Positions 1-7,638 of a stretch of DNA of 19,401 bases are shown here, one piece after another. The first letter of the stretch is position 1, and the number at the start of each line of letters is the position of its first letter. This DNA is from Candidatus Thorarchaeota archaeon. Lineage in GTDB: Archaea > Asgardarchaeota > Thorarchaeia > Thorarchaeales > Thorarchaeaceae. Made by a program: the position numbers and the translations under genes. The stretch lies in contig RDOF01000047.1 in NCBI GenBank assembly GCA_011365025.1, positions 1 through 19,401 of the forward strand. The letters are read 5' to 3'. Under the pieces are notes generated by a model, which was given only the letters and a program-made list of their open reading frames with translations, made no database searches and had not been told where the DNA came from.

Positions 1-1937
1 TCAATGAATTGGTCAACTGGGGTTTGGTCCCAAGTTGGCGGCTCGGTGTCAGTTATCGAGATAGTGAAGGTTGCATTGAGTTCATTGCCTACCGTGTCAA
101 ATACCTTCACGAGAACTGGATAGACCCCTGTGGAAAGCGTACCGGTGTCTGTTATAATACCATTACTATCGACTTGGAAAGTGGCAGTATCGGTAATCCA
201 CCAGCTGCTGATGCCAGATACATCAGTTGCATCCATATCATATGAAAATGGCTGACCTACTTCTGCTATTTGGTCACTGGGTTCGGTAATCCATGCAGGG
301 GGAGTAGTATCTTGAACGTGCACATTAAAGACCCCTGATATTGTATTGCCCCAAATATCACTAGCCCAGACCTGTACTCCATAGACGCCGTATGGCAAGA
401 TTGTTGCATTTGTCAGGATGCCCTCTGAGTCAATCTCGAAATTATCAGTATCATTAATCCACCACGATTGAACCCCTGGAAATCCGGCCGTAGCATTGAG
501 ATGATAAATAAACCGGTCGGCATTATCAACGAATTGGTTTGAAGGTGTTACTCCCCAAAAGATGGGCGTGCCAGGCGGAAGCATGAGAGGATATGCATCT
601 TCGCTTATCGCGCCCCCAGGAATACTATACGGAGTGTCACCAATTCCGTCTTTGTCCACATCAATTCCTGTATAGTTTGAGTAGTAGTTGAATTGAATCA
701 CATTTGTTGGCCCATCACTGTAAATGTTCTCGCTATTCTCGGTGAAGCAGTTCCACGTAACCACAGTTCGTTGGGAACCAGACCTCAGATAGAGTCCATA
801 TTGGGCATTCGCATCAAATGTGCAGTTTGTTATCAATCCATCATAATACGAGTGAATGTAGATGCCGGATTGCGAGTTGTGGCTGAGATTGCAGTATTCT
901 ATAGAGCCATGGTCGAAATCACCGTCTGCCCATATTCCATGATAGTTATTCGCGCATGTGTTATTGTAGAACATGCAGTAAAGCGCACCATCAATATCGA
1001 TTCCACTTCCTCCATTGTGTCTGCATGTGTTTTCTGATACATTTGTGTAATAGCCCGATTCTGCTGCATCGCTGTAGAAGTAGATCCCTCCGCCAGTATT
1101 GTAGTTGCAGGTGTTATTCGTCAACTTGGAATCATCAAGGAATACTGCTTCTATGCCGTAACCACTATTTCCTGAGCATATGTTGTGAGATGTGCTGCTA
1201 CCATCACTGTCGTAAATTCGAATTCCGCAAGCGTTTCCTGAGCAGTTGTTTTGTGTGACTGCTAATTCACCACAAGAAGTACTAGCAATCCCGCAGCCTG
1301 AATTTCCGCGGCAGTTGTTTAGTGTGATATTCACGGAAGTCATGCCCATTGCAACAATGCCGTACACACTATCACTACAGGTATTGTTGAAAATCACCGT
1401 TTCTTCTGAACCACTTCCGTAGATGCCAACAATGACATTCGAGTCAAGAGTGTTGTGGGCAATTGTAAGGTTGTGAGAGGTTGATTCATAGATTCCATAC
1501 TCATTTGATGTGATCGTGCAGTCAACAATCTTGCCATTTTGGGCGTTATCAAGATAGATGCCAGAAGCGACTCCTGTTGTGGCCCCGCTTAGGATGCAAT
1601 TTTGAATGATGAAATGAGCATTTGTGTTGGATATGTAGATGCAGTAATCCGTCGATGAAATCTCGTAGTTCTCAATTACATACGGATTCTCTGCAGTTCC
1701 GTTGCCTTGCCAGCCCTCATTTTGAGCTGTCGTGTTGAATACATTATCACTTGTAATGTAAATCGGAGCATGAACTTCCGCAAATCCAAAATAACCGGTG
1801 GGTGGTGCATAATTGGCACAGGCGGTCAGCTTGGTTCCTCCGTTCATTTCGCTTGAACAAAGACCAAGAATCAAGATTAGGCCAAAAACTGCAATTGCTA
1901 GTCCTCTTCTCAGACCAGTACCTCTCTCTGGTTTCAT
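1..1937 (-). CDS. Secreted right-handed beta-helix protein with Ig-like repeats (3' end beyond window)
   Basis: This open frame runs from an ATG at 1937 through the left edge, at least 645 codons with no stop. The N-terminus is basic (MKPERGTGLRRG) and is followed by a hydrophobic signal segment, so the protein is exported. Residues about 80-430 are short repeats rich in Asn, Gly, Ser and Cys, with units such as NSGYGIEAVFLDDSKLTNN, typical of NosD/PbH1 parallel beta-helix proteins. From about residue 450 come roughly 95-residue Ig- or cadherin-like repeats, each with an SWWI-(N/T)DT motif and a TxPP linker. At least two are complete and a third begins at the edge. A TTG start at 1967 is possible, since a GAGGA site lies just upstream of it. 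The role is probably surface binding or polysaccharide interaction, which is inference. No membrane anchor is visible because the C-terminus is missing. Confidence 0.85.
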   Translation of the reverse strand, partial: MKPERGTGLRRGLAIAVFGLILILGLCSSEMNGGTKLTACANYAPPTGYFGFAEVHAPIYITSDNVFNTTAQNEGWQGNGTAENPYVIENYEISSTDYCIYISNTNAHFIIQNCILSGATTGVASGIYLDNAQNGKIVDCTITSNEYGIYESTSHNLTIAHNTLDSNVIVGIYGSGSEETVIFNNTCSDSVYGIVAMGMTSVNITLNNCRGNSGCGIASTSCGELAVTQNNCSGNACGIRIYDSDGSSTSHNICSGNSGYGIEAVFLDDSKLTNNTCNYNTGGGIYFYSDAAESGYYTNVSENTCRHNGGSGIDIDGALYCMFYNNTCANNYHGIWADGDFDHGSIEYCNLSHNSQSGIYIHSYYDGLITNCTFDANAQYGLYLRSGSQRTVVTWNCFTENSENIYSDGPTNVIQFNYYSNYTGIDVDKDGIGDTPYSIPGGAISEDAYPLMLPPGTPIFWGVTPSNQFVDNADRFIYHLNATAGFPGVQSWWINDTDNFEIDSEGILTNATILPYGVYGVQVWASDIWGNTISGVFNVHVQDTTPPAWITEPSDQIAEVGQPFSYDMDATDVSGISSWWITDTATFQVDSNGIITDTGTLSTGVYPVLVKVFDTVGNELNATFTISITDTEPPTWDQTPVDQFI

Positions 1938-2351
1938 CTCCACGCAACTCAATCCCTGACTTCTCAATGTGATTCCTCTCTACCAAACACTATCTTTGAG
2001 GAGCTCCAACCTACATCATGGTTTCCTTCTTGGCGACTTCAAGATTAGTTGCTATTCGATGGTGGGAGCGTAAAATCACTGCATATCTGATTGGTGTTGA
2101 ACTGGTTTGCAAAGGGAATTGATGTGACTATGCTTTCGCATAGCGTCTTTCTCCTCTCCACTCTCTGGAATGGCTAAACTTCGCCTATTGAGTCTTTCGA
2201 GAGGGCTCTTCGATATAGTTACTTGAAAGATTTATGAGCCCGATTGCACCCTGAAGATGGGTCGGGCTTCGTTACCAAGAGGCATTGTATCCAAAGCGGA
2301 TGAAACATTGACAAATAAAAACAGCCTGACATTGAATAGGGGAGACAGTAG
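1938..2351. promoter_or_regulatory. Intergenic region between two divergent surface-protein genes
   Basis: About 410 bases without a supported gene lie between the beta-helix gene (minus) and the LVIVD gene (plus), so both promoters must be here. For the plus gene, TTTATGA at 2231-2237 and the A/T-rich AAATAAAAA at 2313-2321 are possible TATA elements. The second lies about 35 bases before the ATG. GGGGAGA at 2339-2345 is the ribosome site for 2352. No clear TATA box was found for the minus gene. No RNA gene or repeat was recognised. Confidence 0.45.
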
Positions 2352-4148
2352 ATGAGAAATCTACAAGGAAGTCAACGAAAAACACTGCTTTTGTTCGTGT
2401 GCATATCCTTGGTGTCCTTTGGCCTTCTGCAAATCGCTCCGTTTGAAGTGGCAGCGGCGACCCTGGACTACCAAGAGGATTTTGATGACACTGCGTTCAT
2501 GGATGCAGCGGAAACCAACGCATCTATCTGGGGGAAGGATTCGTTGCGAATCGCCCCCTTCGAGGCGGAGTACACAGAGGGTGTGCTTATTGAATACGGT
2601 GACTACCAAGACCGATATATTGATGGCACGACTCTATACGTCATATATTACGGTGGGACCGGAATTGATGTATTTGACATATCCGACCCTGCTCATCCCT
2701 CAAAAATCACGAGTATAGCGGGGCTGGGCTATCATATTGCAGCCAATGGCGACTGGATGTATGTTTCGCGGCTGTACAATCTCTTCATCTATAACATAAC
2801 CGACATTATGAATCCAATTCTTGTTGATACGAAAGGTGCTGGATCCGGGGACATTGTCATTGATGGTTCAAACCTTTATCTTGGCACTCCATTTGATGGA
2901 ATCCTTATTTACGATATCACCGATCCGACGGCAGTTGTTAGTATAGCAAACTATACCGGTCCTGATGACAAGGGATTCAACACCATAGAAAAACGGGGTG
3001 ACTATCTCTTCGCTCTGGAAATGGGGAGTTCTCTATCCGGTCTTCAGATAATCAACGTCACCGATAATGCAAATCCAACCTTTGTGAGCCGATGCATAAC
3101 CCCCGGTACCAGCTATAATCTGTACCTTCATGACGAATATGCCTTTGCAAGCTCAGGAAATGATCTTGTCGTCATCTCCATTTCTGACTTGTCTAACCCG
3201 TCCATTATCAGTTCTGCATGGTTCGAGGGTCCAACTTTTGGTCGACTCTACGTGGATGATGAATTCGCCTTTTCCATGTCTACTACTTACGGTCTGCTGG
3301 CTATGGACATACGCAACGTATATGACCTTCATCCTGCAGTAATCAATTCAGATGCGTTAGGCCGGATTCTTGTTCTTGGCAGCTACGTGTACGTCTTTAG
3401 CAGTGACGAACTCGAGGTCTATGAGCTACACTGGGCCTACTCTGCCGATGCTGTTTCAACCACGATATACACTGCTCCAGGAGCGAATTTCACGATTGCT
3501 CATGCAACCTTGACTGTGAACGACACGATAGGTGCTGACACCTCAATTGACTACTACCTATCAGCTGACAACGGAGTTCACTGGGAAGAGGTCGAATCGG
3601 GTGCAGTACATTCATTCACAAACAAGGGTACACAGCTTAAATGGAAAGCCGAGTTGAGAACCACCACTCCAATGCTAACCCCCGTTTTGTACGAAGTAAA
3701 CGTCACGATTAAGGCGCTTCTTGACCCTCCGCTACCCGATGAGCCCTGGCCCCTGTCTGGTGGGTACAATATCTGCCGAATTACCTGGGATGCATTGGAC
3801 GGAGCAGTTGACTATTTGGTTCAAGTAGACACGGTCAACACCTTTGACTCGCCCAGTTTGATTAACGAAACCATTGGTTCAGACTGCCCATATAGCTTCT
3901 GCCATTATGACACGCCCGCGCTTGCCAATGGAACCTACTACTTTAGAGTGGCCGGAATAGATGGTGAGGGGGACATTGGTATGTTTTCATCTGTTGGCAC
4001 AATGACAATCGGAACCACGTCCACAACTACGACTACCACTACCACAACGTTGCTGCCTCCTATAGACCCAATGAATCTAATCATCGCTGGAGCTATTGGA
4101 GTAATCGCAATCGTGGCTGTCGTCTTTGTTGTGCAGAGGAGGAAATAG
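2352..4148 (+). CDS. Secreted LVIVD-repeat beta-propeller surface protein with Thr stalk and C-terminal anchor
   Basis: The 598-residue protein has a basic N-terminus and a hydrophobic signal peptide (about residues 1-36). Residues about 70-340 contain successive units built on the pattern D-I-(S/T)-D-x-x-x-P followed by a beta-strand, seen as DISDPAHPS, NITDIMNP, DITDPTAV, NVTDNANP and SISDLSNP. This is the LVIVD repeat, which folds as a beta-propeller. A C-terminal region (about 450-550) resembles a fibronectin/Ig-like beta-sandwich. A poly-Thr stretch (about 555-566) then forms a likely glycosylated stalk before one transmembrane helix (about 572-594) and a QRRK stop-transfer tail. The protein is therefore displayed outside the cell. 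The ATG is preceded by GGGGAGA at good spacing. Its ligand is unknown. Confidence 0.88.
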   Translation: MRNLQGSQRKTLLLFVCISLVSFGLLQIAPFEVAAATLDYQEDFDDTAFMDAAETNASIWGKDSLRIAPFEAEYTEGVLIEYGDYQDRYIDGTTLYVIYYGGTGIDVFDISDPAHPSKITSIAGLGYHIAANGDWMYVSRLYNLFIYNITDIMNPILVDTKGAGSGDIVIDGSNLYLGTPFDGILIYDITDPTAVVSIANYTGPDDKGFNTIEKRGDYLFALEMGSSLSGLQIINVTDNANPTFVSRCITPGTSYNLYLHDEYAFASSGNDLVVISISDLSNPSIISSAWFEGPTFGRLYVDDEFAFSMSTTYGLLAMDIRNVYDLHPAVINSDALGRILVLGSYVYVFSSDELEVYELHWAYSADAVSTTIYTAPGANFTIAHATLTVNDTIGADTSIDYYLSADNGVHWEEVESGAVHSFTNKGTQLKWKAELRTTTPMLTPVLYEVNVTIKALLDPPLPDEPWPLSGGYNICRITWDALDGAVDYLVQVDTVNTFDSPSLINETIGSDCPYSFCHYDTPALANGTYYFRVAGIDGEGDIGMFSSVGTMTIGTTSTTTTTTTTTLLPPIDPMNLIIAGAIGVIAIVAVVFVVQRRK

Positions 4149-4165
4149 AACTCGAGGCAATTAAG

Positions 4166-4387
4166 ATGAAAGTGAAGCATTTTGTAATTGGATGGATTAT
4201 ATGCATGATTTTCACATGGATTGCAGTAGCTCTCTTTGGCACGCTGATTATGGACCAGTCCGGAGTTCCTGGGTCACCCCCTGGGCTCTTTATGACCGCC
4301 CTGCTTGACCCCTTTTCCATCATCGCAGGTGTGGGAATAGGAACTCTTCTGACACCATGCTGCTATTGCTGTTACAAAGAGCAATAA
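4166..4387 (+). CDS. Small two-helix membrane protein with Cys-rich C-terminus
   Basis: The 73-residue protein begins 17 bases after the LVIVD gene, so the two are probably co-transcribed. It has two hydrophobic helices (about 6-28 and 42-64) joined by a Gly/Pro loop. The end is CCYCCYKEQ, with cysteines 65, 66, 68 and 69 just after the second helix. With both helices spanning, N- and C-termini lie on the same side of the membrane. Such a cluster could bind metal or be lipidated, but no family was recognised. A perfect GC-rich inverted repeat lies six bases after the stop, which supports this frame as the end of the transcript. Confidence 0.6.
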   Translation: MKVKHFVIGWIICMIFTWIAVALFGTLIMDQSGVPGSPPGLFMTALLDPFSIIAGVGIGTLLTPCCYCCYKEQ

Positions 4388-4392
4388 TGACT

Positions 4393-4416
4393 GTGGGCCA
4401 TGTGAAGTCGGCCCAC
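4393..4416 (+). terminator. GC-rich hairpin after the small membrane protein gene
   Basis: GTGGGCC at 4393-4399 pairs perfectly with GGCCCAC at 4410-4416 across a 10-base loop. It starts six bases beyond the stop codon of the 73-residue gene and is followed by CCCC rather than a T-run. It may therefore be a weak terminator or a 3' stabilising hairpin. Confidence 0.45.
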
Positions 4417-4900
4417 CCCCTCACAAACGGATGGTTTCAAAGCGTATCAAACATGGAAAGGGCTGCCAGCTCTATGGCAATCCTGCTATGTGACTCTAGA
4501 AACGAAAGAGCTCTGGCTTCTTGGCTGGAGTCCTTCTGTCCTCTTTCTTGATTGTAACACAGCTTCCATACGAGAAATACAACGCATCGCAATGATTTTG
4601 CAGCCATAAGGAGGTGTGGCCAGCGTCAGCAGGACTTAATGTGGTAGGAGGGGGGGGAGTTATGTTATGAGGGCATGTTACAAAAACTAGGCCCTACTGA
4701 CTGCCTGACCACATGATACATTTCGATATGCAACCTATTAAGCCCTTCTACTGTGGTAATACCCTTTAATCAAATCAATGCAGTTCACAGGTTTATCATT
4801 AATGTGAAGCCTGCATTTTTTGGCAGAATCCTAGTCAGATCCAAGCCGTAGAATGCCATTTCTTTCAAGGTCTGGCCATCATGTCAGTCTATGCAAACCT
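4417..4900. other. Non-coding stretch with no supported gene
   Basis: About 480 bases with no convincing reading frame on either strand. It holds a G-octamer at 4650-4657 inside a purine-rich run, a GGAGGTG at 4611-4617 leading only to a seven-codon frame, and a seven-codon ATG frame at 4667-4690. No tRNA T-loop motif or CRISPR repeat was seen. It could hold an untranslated RNA or a decayed gene; neither can be shown here. Confidence 0.4.
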
Positions 4901-4938
4901 TAAATCGGGATACGTATCTTTCTGGGACGAAAGGGAGG
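4901..4938 (+). promoter_or_regulatory. TATA-like box and ribosome site for the ten-helix membrane protein
   Basis: CTTAAATC at 4901-4908 is a good archaeal TATA-like box. A transcription start about 26 bases on (near 4930) would give a short leader holding GGGAGG at 4933-4938, seven bases before the TTG start at 4946. The ribosome site is what makes TTG the start. Confidence 0.55.
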
Positions 4939-4945
4939 ATTTACC

Positions 4946-6337
4946 TTGGGTATCCCAATTCTATCAGGTATTTTCGAAGGCCTTAGAGTCTTCTTCAAAA
5001 CCCGAAGATATGTTGCCTATCTGATCATCTTCGTAATGACTAGTTTTCTTGCATTCTTCTCCTCATGGCTATTGGCGACCTATGTAGGAACCGCTTACGA
5101 AGCGATTTTGGTTAACTTCTTCGTTTACGTTGGTGCTACTGGTACAATCTATTTTGCCATTGGCTCATTACTCATTGGAGCAGGGGCCGACAAGCTCTGG
5201 ATAACAAGACGTGGCAGAGGAAGAGTTACAGAACTAAAGGGCGTTGCATGGCTGGCAGTGTCATTCGCTGCTTCTGTATTTCTGTCGCTTCTCGTTGGCA
5301 GAAATGCTTTGTTATTCTTCGCAATGGCTTGTTGGGTAGGATGGATTGCTTTTCAGGCATATCTCTCATCAAGGACCAGTCTACGAATTGCAACTATTGC
5401 AGAACCAAAGAAGGGCGGGATTGCAGTTGGTATCGGTAGCTTCATTGTTCTGCTTATTGGAATCGGAATGATTGCCATAGAGGCAATCGCAGGTCTCTGG
5501 CTCATCCCAACTGACTATCTGGGTATTGGAACTGCCCTCAATGACATGCTTGGAGGAAACCTGATTTCTGGGACTCCTGCTGTCTTGTACAATATTGCCC
5601 TCTACACGGAGTTTCTCTGGCTTGCATACGGTCTGTTAGGGCTCTTCGCCTTGATTTCGCTCATTGCCTTCTTCAGATATGCTGGTAGAGGTTCTGCGCT
5701 GAATATTGCGCTCATGACCGTGTTCATTGCAGTCTACTCAGGATACTTTCTAGTCAATGTATTGCGACGGTCAGGCGCACCAAGCATGACCCCGGTCGAT
5801 ATTGCAATGTCGCTCTTCTTCCTGCTCTATGCAATGAGTGGAATTGGAAGAACAATCACAGAGGGTGTGGAAGAACGGCGCGTTGCTACACGCGATTTTG
5901 GTCCTCTGCTCACATTCTTCTTGGCCAGTGGGTTCTTCTTTGTTGACTCCATCATCTCAGTTGTTGGAACCAATTCTGGTTCTATGCTTGCAACTTGGTT
6001 CCCGGGTGGCTGGACCTCAGATGCGTATGCAAACTTCATATTCCGTGATATCGCCAAATTGATCGCGTTCCCGCTCGCAGCAATCTTCTCATCACTCTAT
6101 TACCTCTTCTTCCAGCGAGCTGACCGCGTAGCGGATAGAGTTCGCAGAGAACAGAAAGAGGGGAAGGCAGTAGACGAAGATGATGTTGACGAGGATGTTA
6201 GGAGGGAACTCGAAGAAGGTCCTGATGATGAAAGGCCCTCTGGTGTGCCTCCGCCATCAAGAGACTCCTCACGTCTCCGTGTGGACGATTCTCGACGGCT
6301 AGGAAAACCAAAACGGTATGGCGAGAACGACGAGTAA
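4946..6337 (+). CDS. Hypothetical ten-helix membrane protein with charged cytoplasmic tail
   Basis: The 463-residue protein begins at TTG, chosen because GGGAGG lies seven bases upstream and no ATG competes nearby. About ten hydrophobic segments can be seen, near residues 24-48, 53-80, 99-117, 120-139, 158-187, 217-244, 249-271, 283-300, 317-339 and 368-388. From about residue 390 the protein is hydrophilic, with alternating acidic and basic residues and a Pro/Ser patch, ending RYGENDE. This is probably a disordered cytoplasmic tail. No transporter motif was recognised, and the function is unknown. It is a single-gene unit with its own promoter and a strong terminator. Confidence 0.82.
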   Translation: MGIPILSGIFEGLRVFFKTRRYVAYLIIFVMTSFLAFFSSWLLATYVGTAYEAILVNFFVYVGATGTIYFAIGSLLIGAGADKLWITRRGRGRVTELKGVAWLAVSFAASVFLSLLVGRNALLFFAMACWVGWIAFQAYLSSRTSLRIATIAEPKKGGIAVGIGSFIVLLIGIGMIAIEAIAGLWLIPTDYLGIGTALNDMLGGNLISGTPAVLYNIALYTEFLWLAYGLLGLFALISLIAFFRYAGRGSALNIALMTVFIAVYSGYFLVNVLRRSGAPSMTPVDIAMSLFFLLYAMSGIGRTITEGVEERRVATRDFGPLLTFFLASGFFFVDSIISVVGTNSGSMLATWFPGGWTSDAYANFIFRDIAKLIAFPLAAIFSSLYYLFFQRADRVADRVRREQKEGKAVDEDDVDEDVRRELEEGPDDERPSGVPPPSRDSSRLRVDDSRRLGKPKRYGENDE

Positions 6338-6347
6338 ATAGCAGTGC

Positions 6348-6376
6348 GGGGCCGTCTGGCCCCTTATCCTTTCTTT
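6348..6376 (+). terminator. Intrinsic-type terminator
   Basis: GGGGCC at 6348-6353 pairs perfectly with GGCCCC at 6358-6363 around the tetraloop GTCT. A T-rich tract (TTATCCTTTCTTT) follows directly. It begins ten bases after the stop codon of the ten-helix membrane protein. Confidence 0.75.
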
Positions 6377-6429
6377 AAATGGTCTTGGGCGGTTGAAAGC
6401 GATTGAAACTCCTGATGCCAAATCCTGTT

Positions 6430-6576
6430 CTACAGAACGAATGTGATCATTGCGATAAACATGAAAATGAACAAGAAGATTGCGCAGTTGACGCAAGCGC
6501 CCTCCTGTAATTCTTGTTTATCTTTTGGGCTCAGTTTTTGCGATTCGGCAACTTCCTCTTTCTCTTTGTCGGTCAT
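6430..6576 (-). CDS. 48-residue tail-anchored mini-protein with CxxC motif
   Basis: The ATG at 6576 is preferred over the longer frame to 6612 because GGGAGA lies eight bases before it. The first 30 residues are hydrophilic and highly charged (MTDKEKEEVAESQKLSPKD). Residues 31-48 form one hydrophobic helix that ends the protein, the layout of a C-terminally anchored (tail-anchored) protein with its charged part in the cytoplasm. A CVNC pair sits at the membrane boundary and could bind metal or form a disulfide. The plus-strand frame over the same bases is less protein-like. No family was recognised. Confidence 0.55.
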   Translation of the reverse strand: MTDKEKEEVAESQKLSPKDKQELQEGACVNCAIFLFIFMFIAMITFVL

Positions 6577-6675
6577 TGATAATTCTCCCTGCTTGATTGT
6601 GAATCCCGCCAAGCGTATTAAAGCTGTGTGTGACTACTTCTCCAAAACTCTATGAACCTCTGCTACAATGCTTAA

Positions 6676-6969
6676 TTGTGGATGCCCGCGTTGGCTAAGA
6701 AGCAAAAAGCGTATTATGGTCTGAATGAAACTGCTCCCTTTCGTCTTGGTAAAGGTCTCTTGGCAATTGGCATTTCTGTGCTCTTTGTCGCGGTAGCGAT
6801 ATCAGCATTTCCACCATCAAGATGGATGCTGCAATTCCTTTTGCCTCTCTTCGCACTGTTCTTCTTTCTAGGACTTCTATTAGTTATTATAGCGCTTTTT
6901 CGATACGTCTATTCAAAAGGGTCTGAACATGATGGTCTTTGGGCTCTAAAGACTGGACCTCTTAGATGA
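6676..6969 (+). CDS. Small two-helix membrane protein
   Basis: The frame of up to 97 residues may start at TTG 6676, ATG 6682 or TTG 6691. No ribosome site is visible, so the start is uncertain. A TATA-like TATTAAAG lies about 60 bases upstream. After a short basic N-terminus there are two hydrophobic helices (about 26-45 and 52-74), separated by the turn PPSRW, then a hydrophilic tail. It ends two bases before the stop of the convergent GNAT gene. No family was recognised. The clear helix pattern supports it as a real gene. Confidence 0.55.
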   Translation: MWMPALAKKQKAYYGLNETAPFRLGKGLLAIGISVLFVAVAISAFPPSRWMLQFLLPLFALFFFLGLLLVIIALFRYVYSKGSEHDGLWALKTGPLR

Positions 6970-6971
6970 CA

Positions 6972-7454
6972 TCAAGGTGCCAGATTCTTTTCCAGTTCAA
7001 TCTCATCACGTATCGGTATACCATTCTCCGCTACTTCGGGGATTTCTGGTTTGAGTTCTCTTGATTTCTCTATGGCTCCGGGGTACACACCTGATATTCG
7101 GTAGCCACGTTTCTGCCAGAAGGCCAAGGCATTGAGATTATCATTAGTCGTAACCAGCCATATTCTCCTGATTCCTTGGCCTCTGGCAAGCCTTTCTAGG
7201 TCCTCAAGAAGCGCTGTGCCAATTCCAACATTGTCAAGGGTTGTCGTGAGAGATACAATCTCCATCGTATCGTCTTCTATACGATATGCGGCATGTCCAA
7301 CACGCCTATCACCGACGCATACTAGCTTGCTGGGCAATTCGGATGCGTTGTAGACTTTCCCCCTTGTCACTATTCGTTCCGAACCCCACCTATTCCTTAG
7401 GACCTCTACAACCCAGTTCAGATCTTTTCCTGTAATTTCTCTTATCTGAATGAT
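6972..7454 (-). CDS. GNAT-family N-acetyltransferase with no normal start codon
   Basis: GNAT enzymes transfer acetyl from acetyl-CoA to an amine. The acetyl-CoA loop is visible as DNVGIGTALLEDLERLARGQ, followed by the beta-5/alpha-4 region NDNLNALAFWQKRGY, typical of the family. The substrate is unknown. The frame is open up to an ATG at 7526, but those extra 24 residues do not look like a GNAT N-terminus, and that ATG lies inside the likely TATA box (7521-7529). GGAGG at 7461-7465 stands six bases before an ATC codon (7452-7454), where the domain naturally begins (IIQIREITGKDL). I therefore place the start at 7454, as a near-cognate codon or a sequencing error. A second GNAT gene is divergent from it. 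Confidence 0.82.
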   Translation of the reverse strand: MIQIREITGKDLNWVVEVLRNRWGSERIVTRGKVYNASELPSKLVCVGDRRVGHAAYRIEDDTMEIVSLTTTLDNVGIGTALLEDLERLARGQGIRRIWLVTTNDNLNALAFWQKRGYRISGVYPGAIEKSRELKPEIPEVAENGIPIRDEIELEKNLAP

Positions 7455-7520
7455 GAAGCACCTCCATACATTTGGCGCGTCTACAGATATTGCTGCACAG
7501 GGACTAGCTACGATAGTGGA

Positions 7521-7529
7521 TTTCATAAG
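7521..7529 (-). promoter_or_regulatory. TATA-like box for the minus-strand GNAT gene
   Basis: CTTATGAAA on the minus strand would direct transcription from about 7499, some 45 bases before the preferred translation start at 7454. The same nine bases stand before the C39-like peptidase gene (9346-9354), which supports it as a promoter element. Confidence 0.45.
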
Positions 7530-7582
7530 CCTTCGCGTATTACTGGTTCAGTTAGAAAGTAGATGAATGCCGGTCCAAATGA

Positions 7583-7630
7583 TTTATGACGGCATGCGTC
7601 GTAATCCTGAATATAATGCATCCTTGGAGG
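7583..7630 (+). promoter_or_regulatory. TATA-like box and ribosome site for the plus-strand GNAT gene
   Basis: TTTATGA at 7583-7589 predicts a transcript beginning near 7612. GGAGG at 7626-7630 lies eight bases before an in-frame ATC at 7639. Together they place the translation start well upstream of the first conventional start codon, GTG at 7708. Confidence 0.5.
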
Positions 7631-7638
7631 TCTGAACA

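Noticed and set aside
3938..4180. Minus-strand frame with a poly-Val run
   Set aside because: It is the reverse of the Thr stalk codons of the LVIVD protein and has no independent support.
4357..4551. Plus-strand frame of 64 codons overlapping the end of the small Cys-rich protein
   Set aside because: It runs through the hairpin, has no ribosome site and its composition is not protein-like.
6443..6655. Plus-strand 70-codon frame
   Set aside because: It overlaps the better-supported 48-residue minus-strand gene, which has a ribosome site and a sensible tail-anchor layout.
7454..7526. N-terminal extension of the minus-strand GNAT to the ATG at 7526
   Set aside because: The ATG lies in the likely TATA box, the residues are not GNAT-like, and GGAGG sits inside the extension in front of the domain start.
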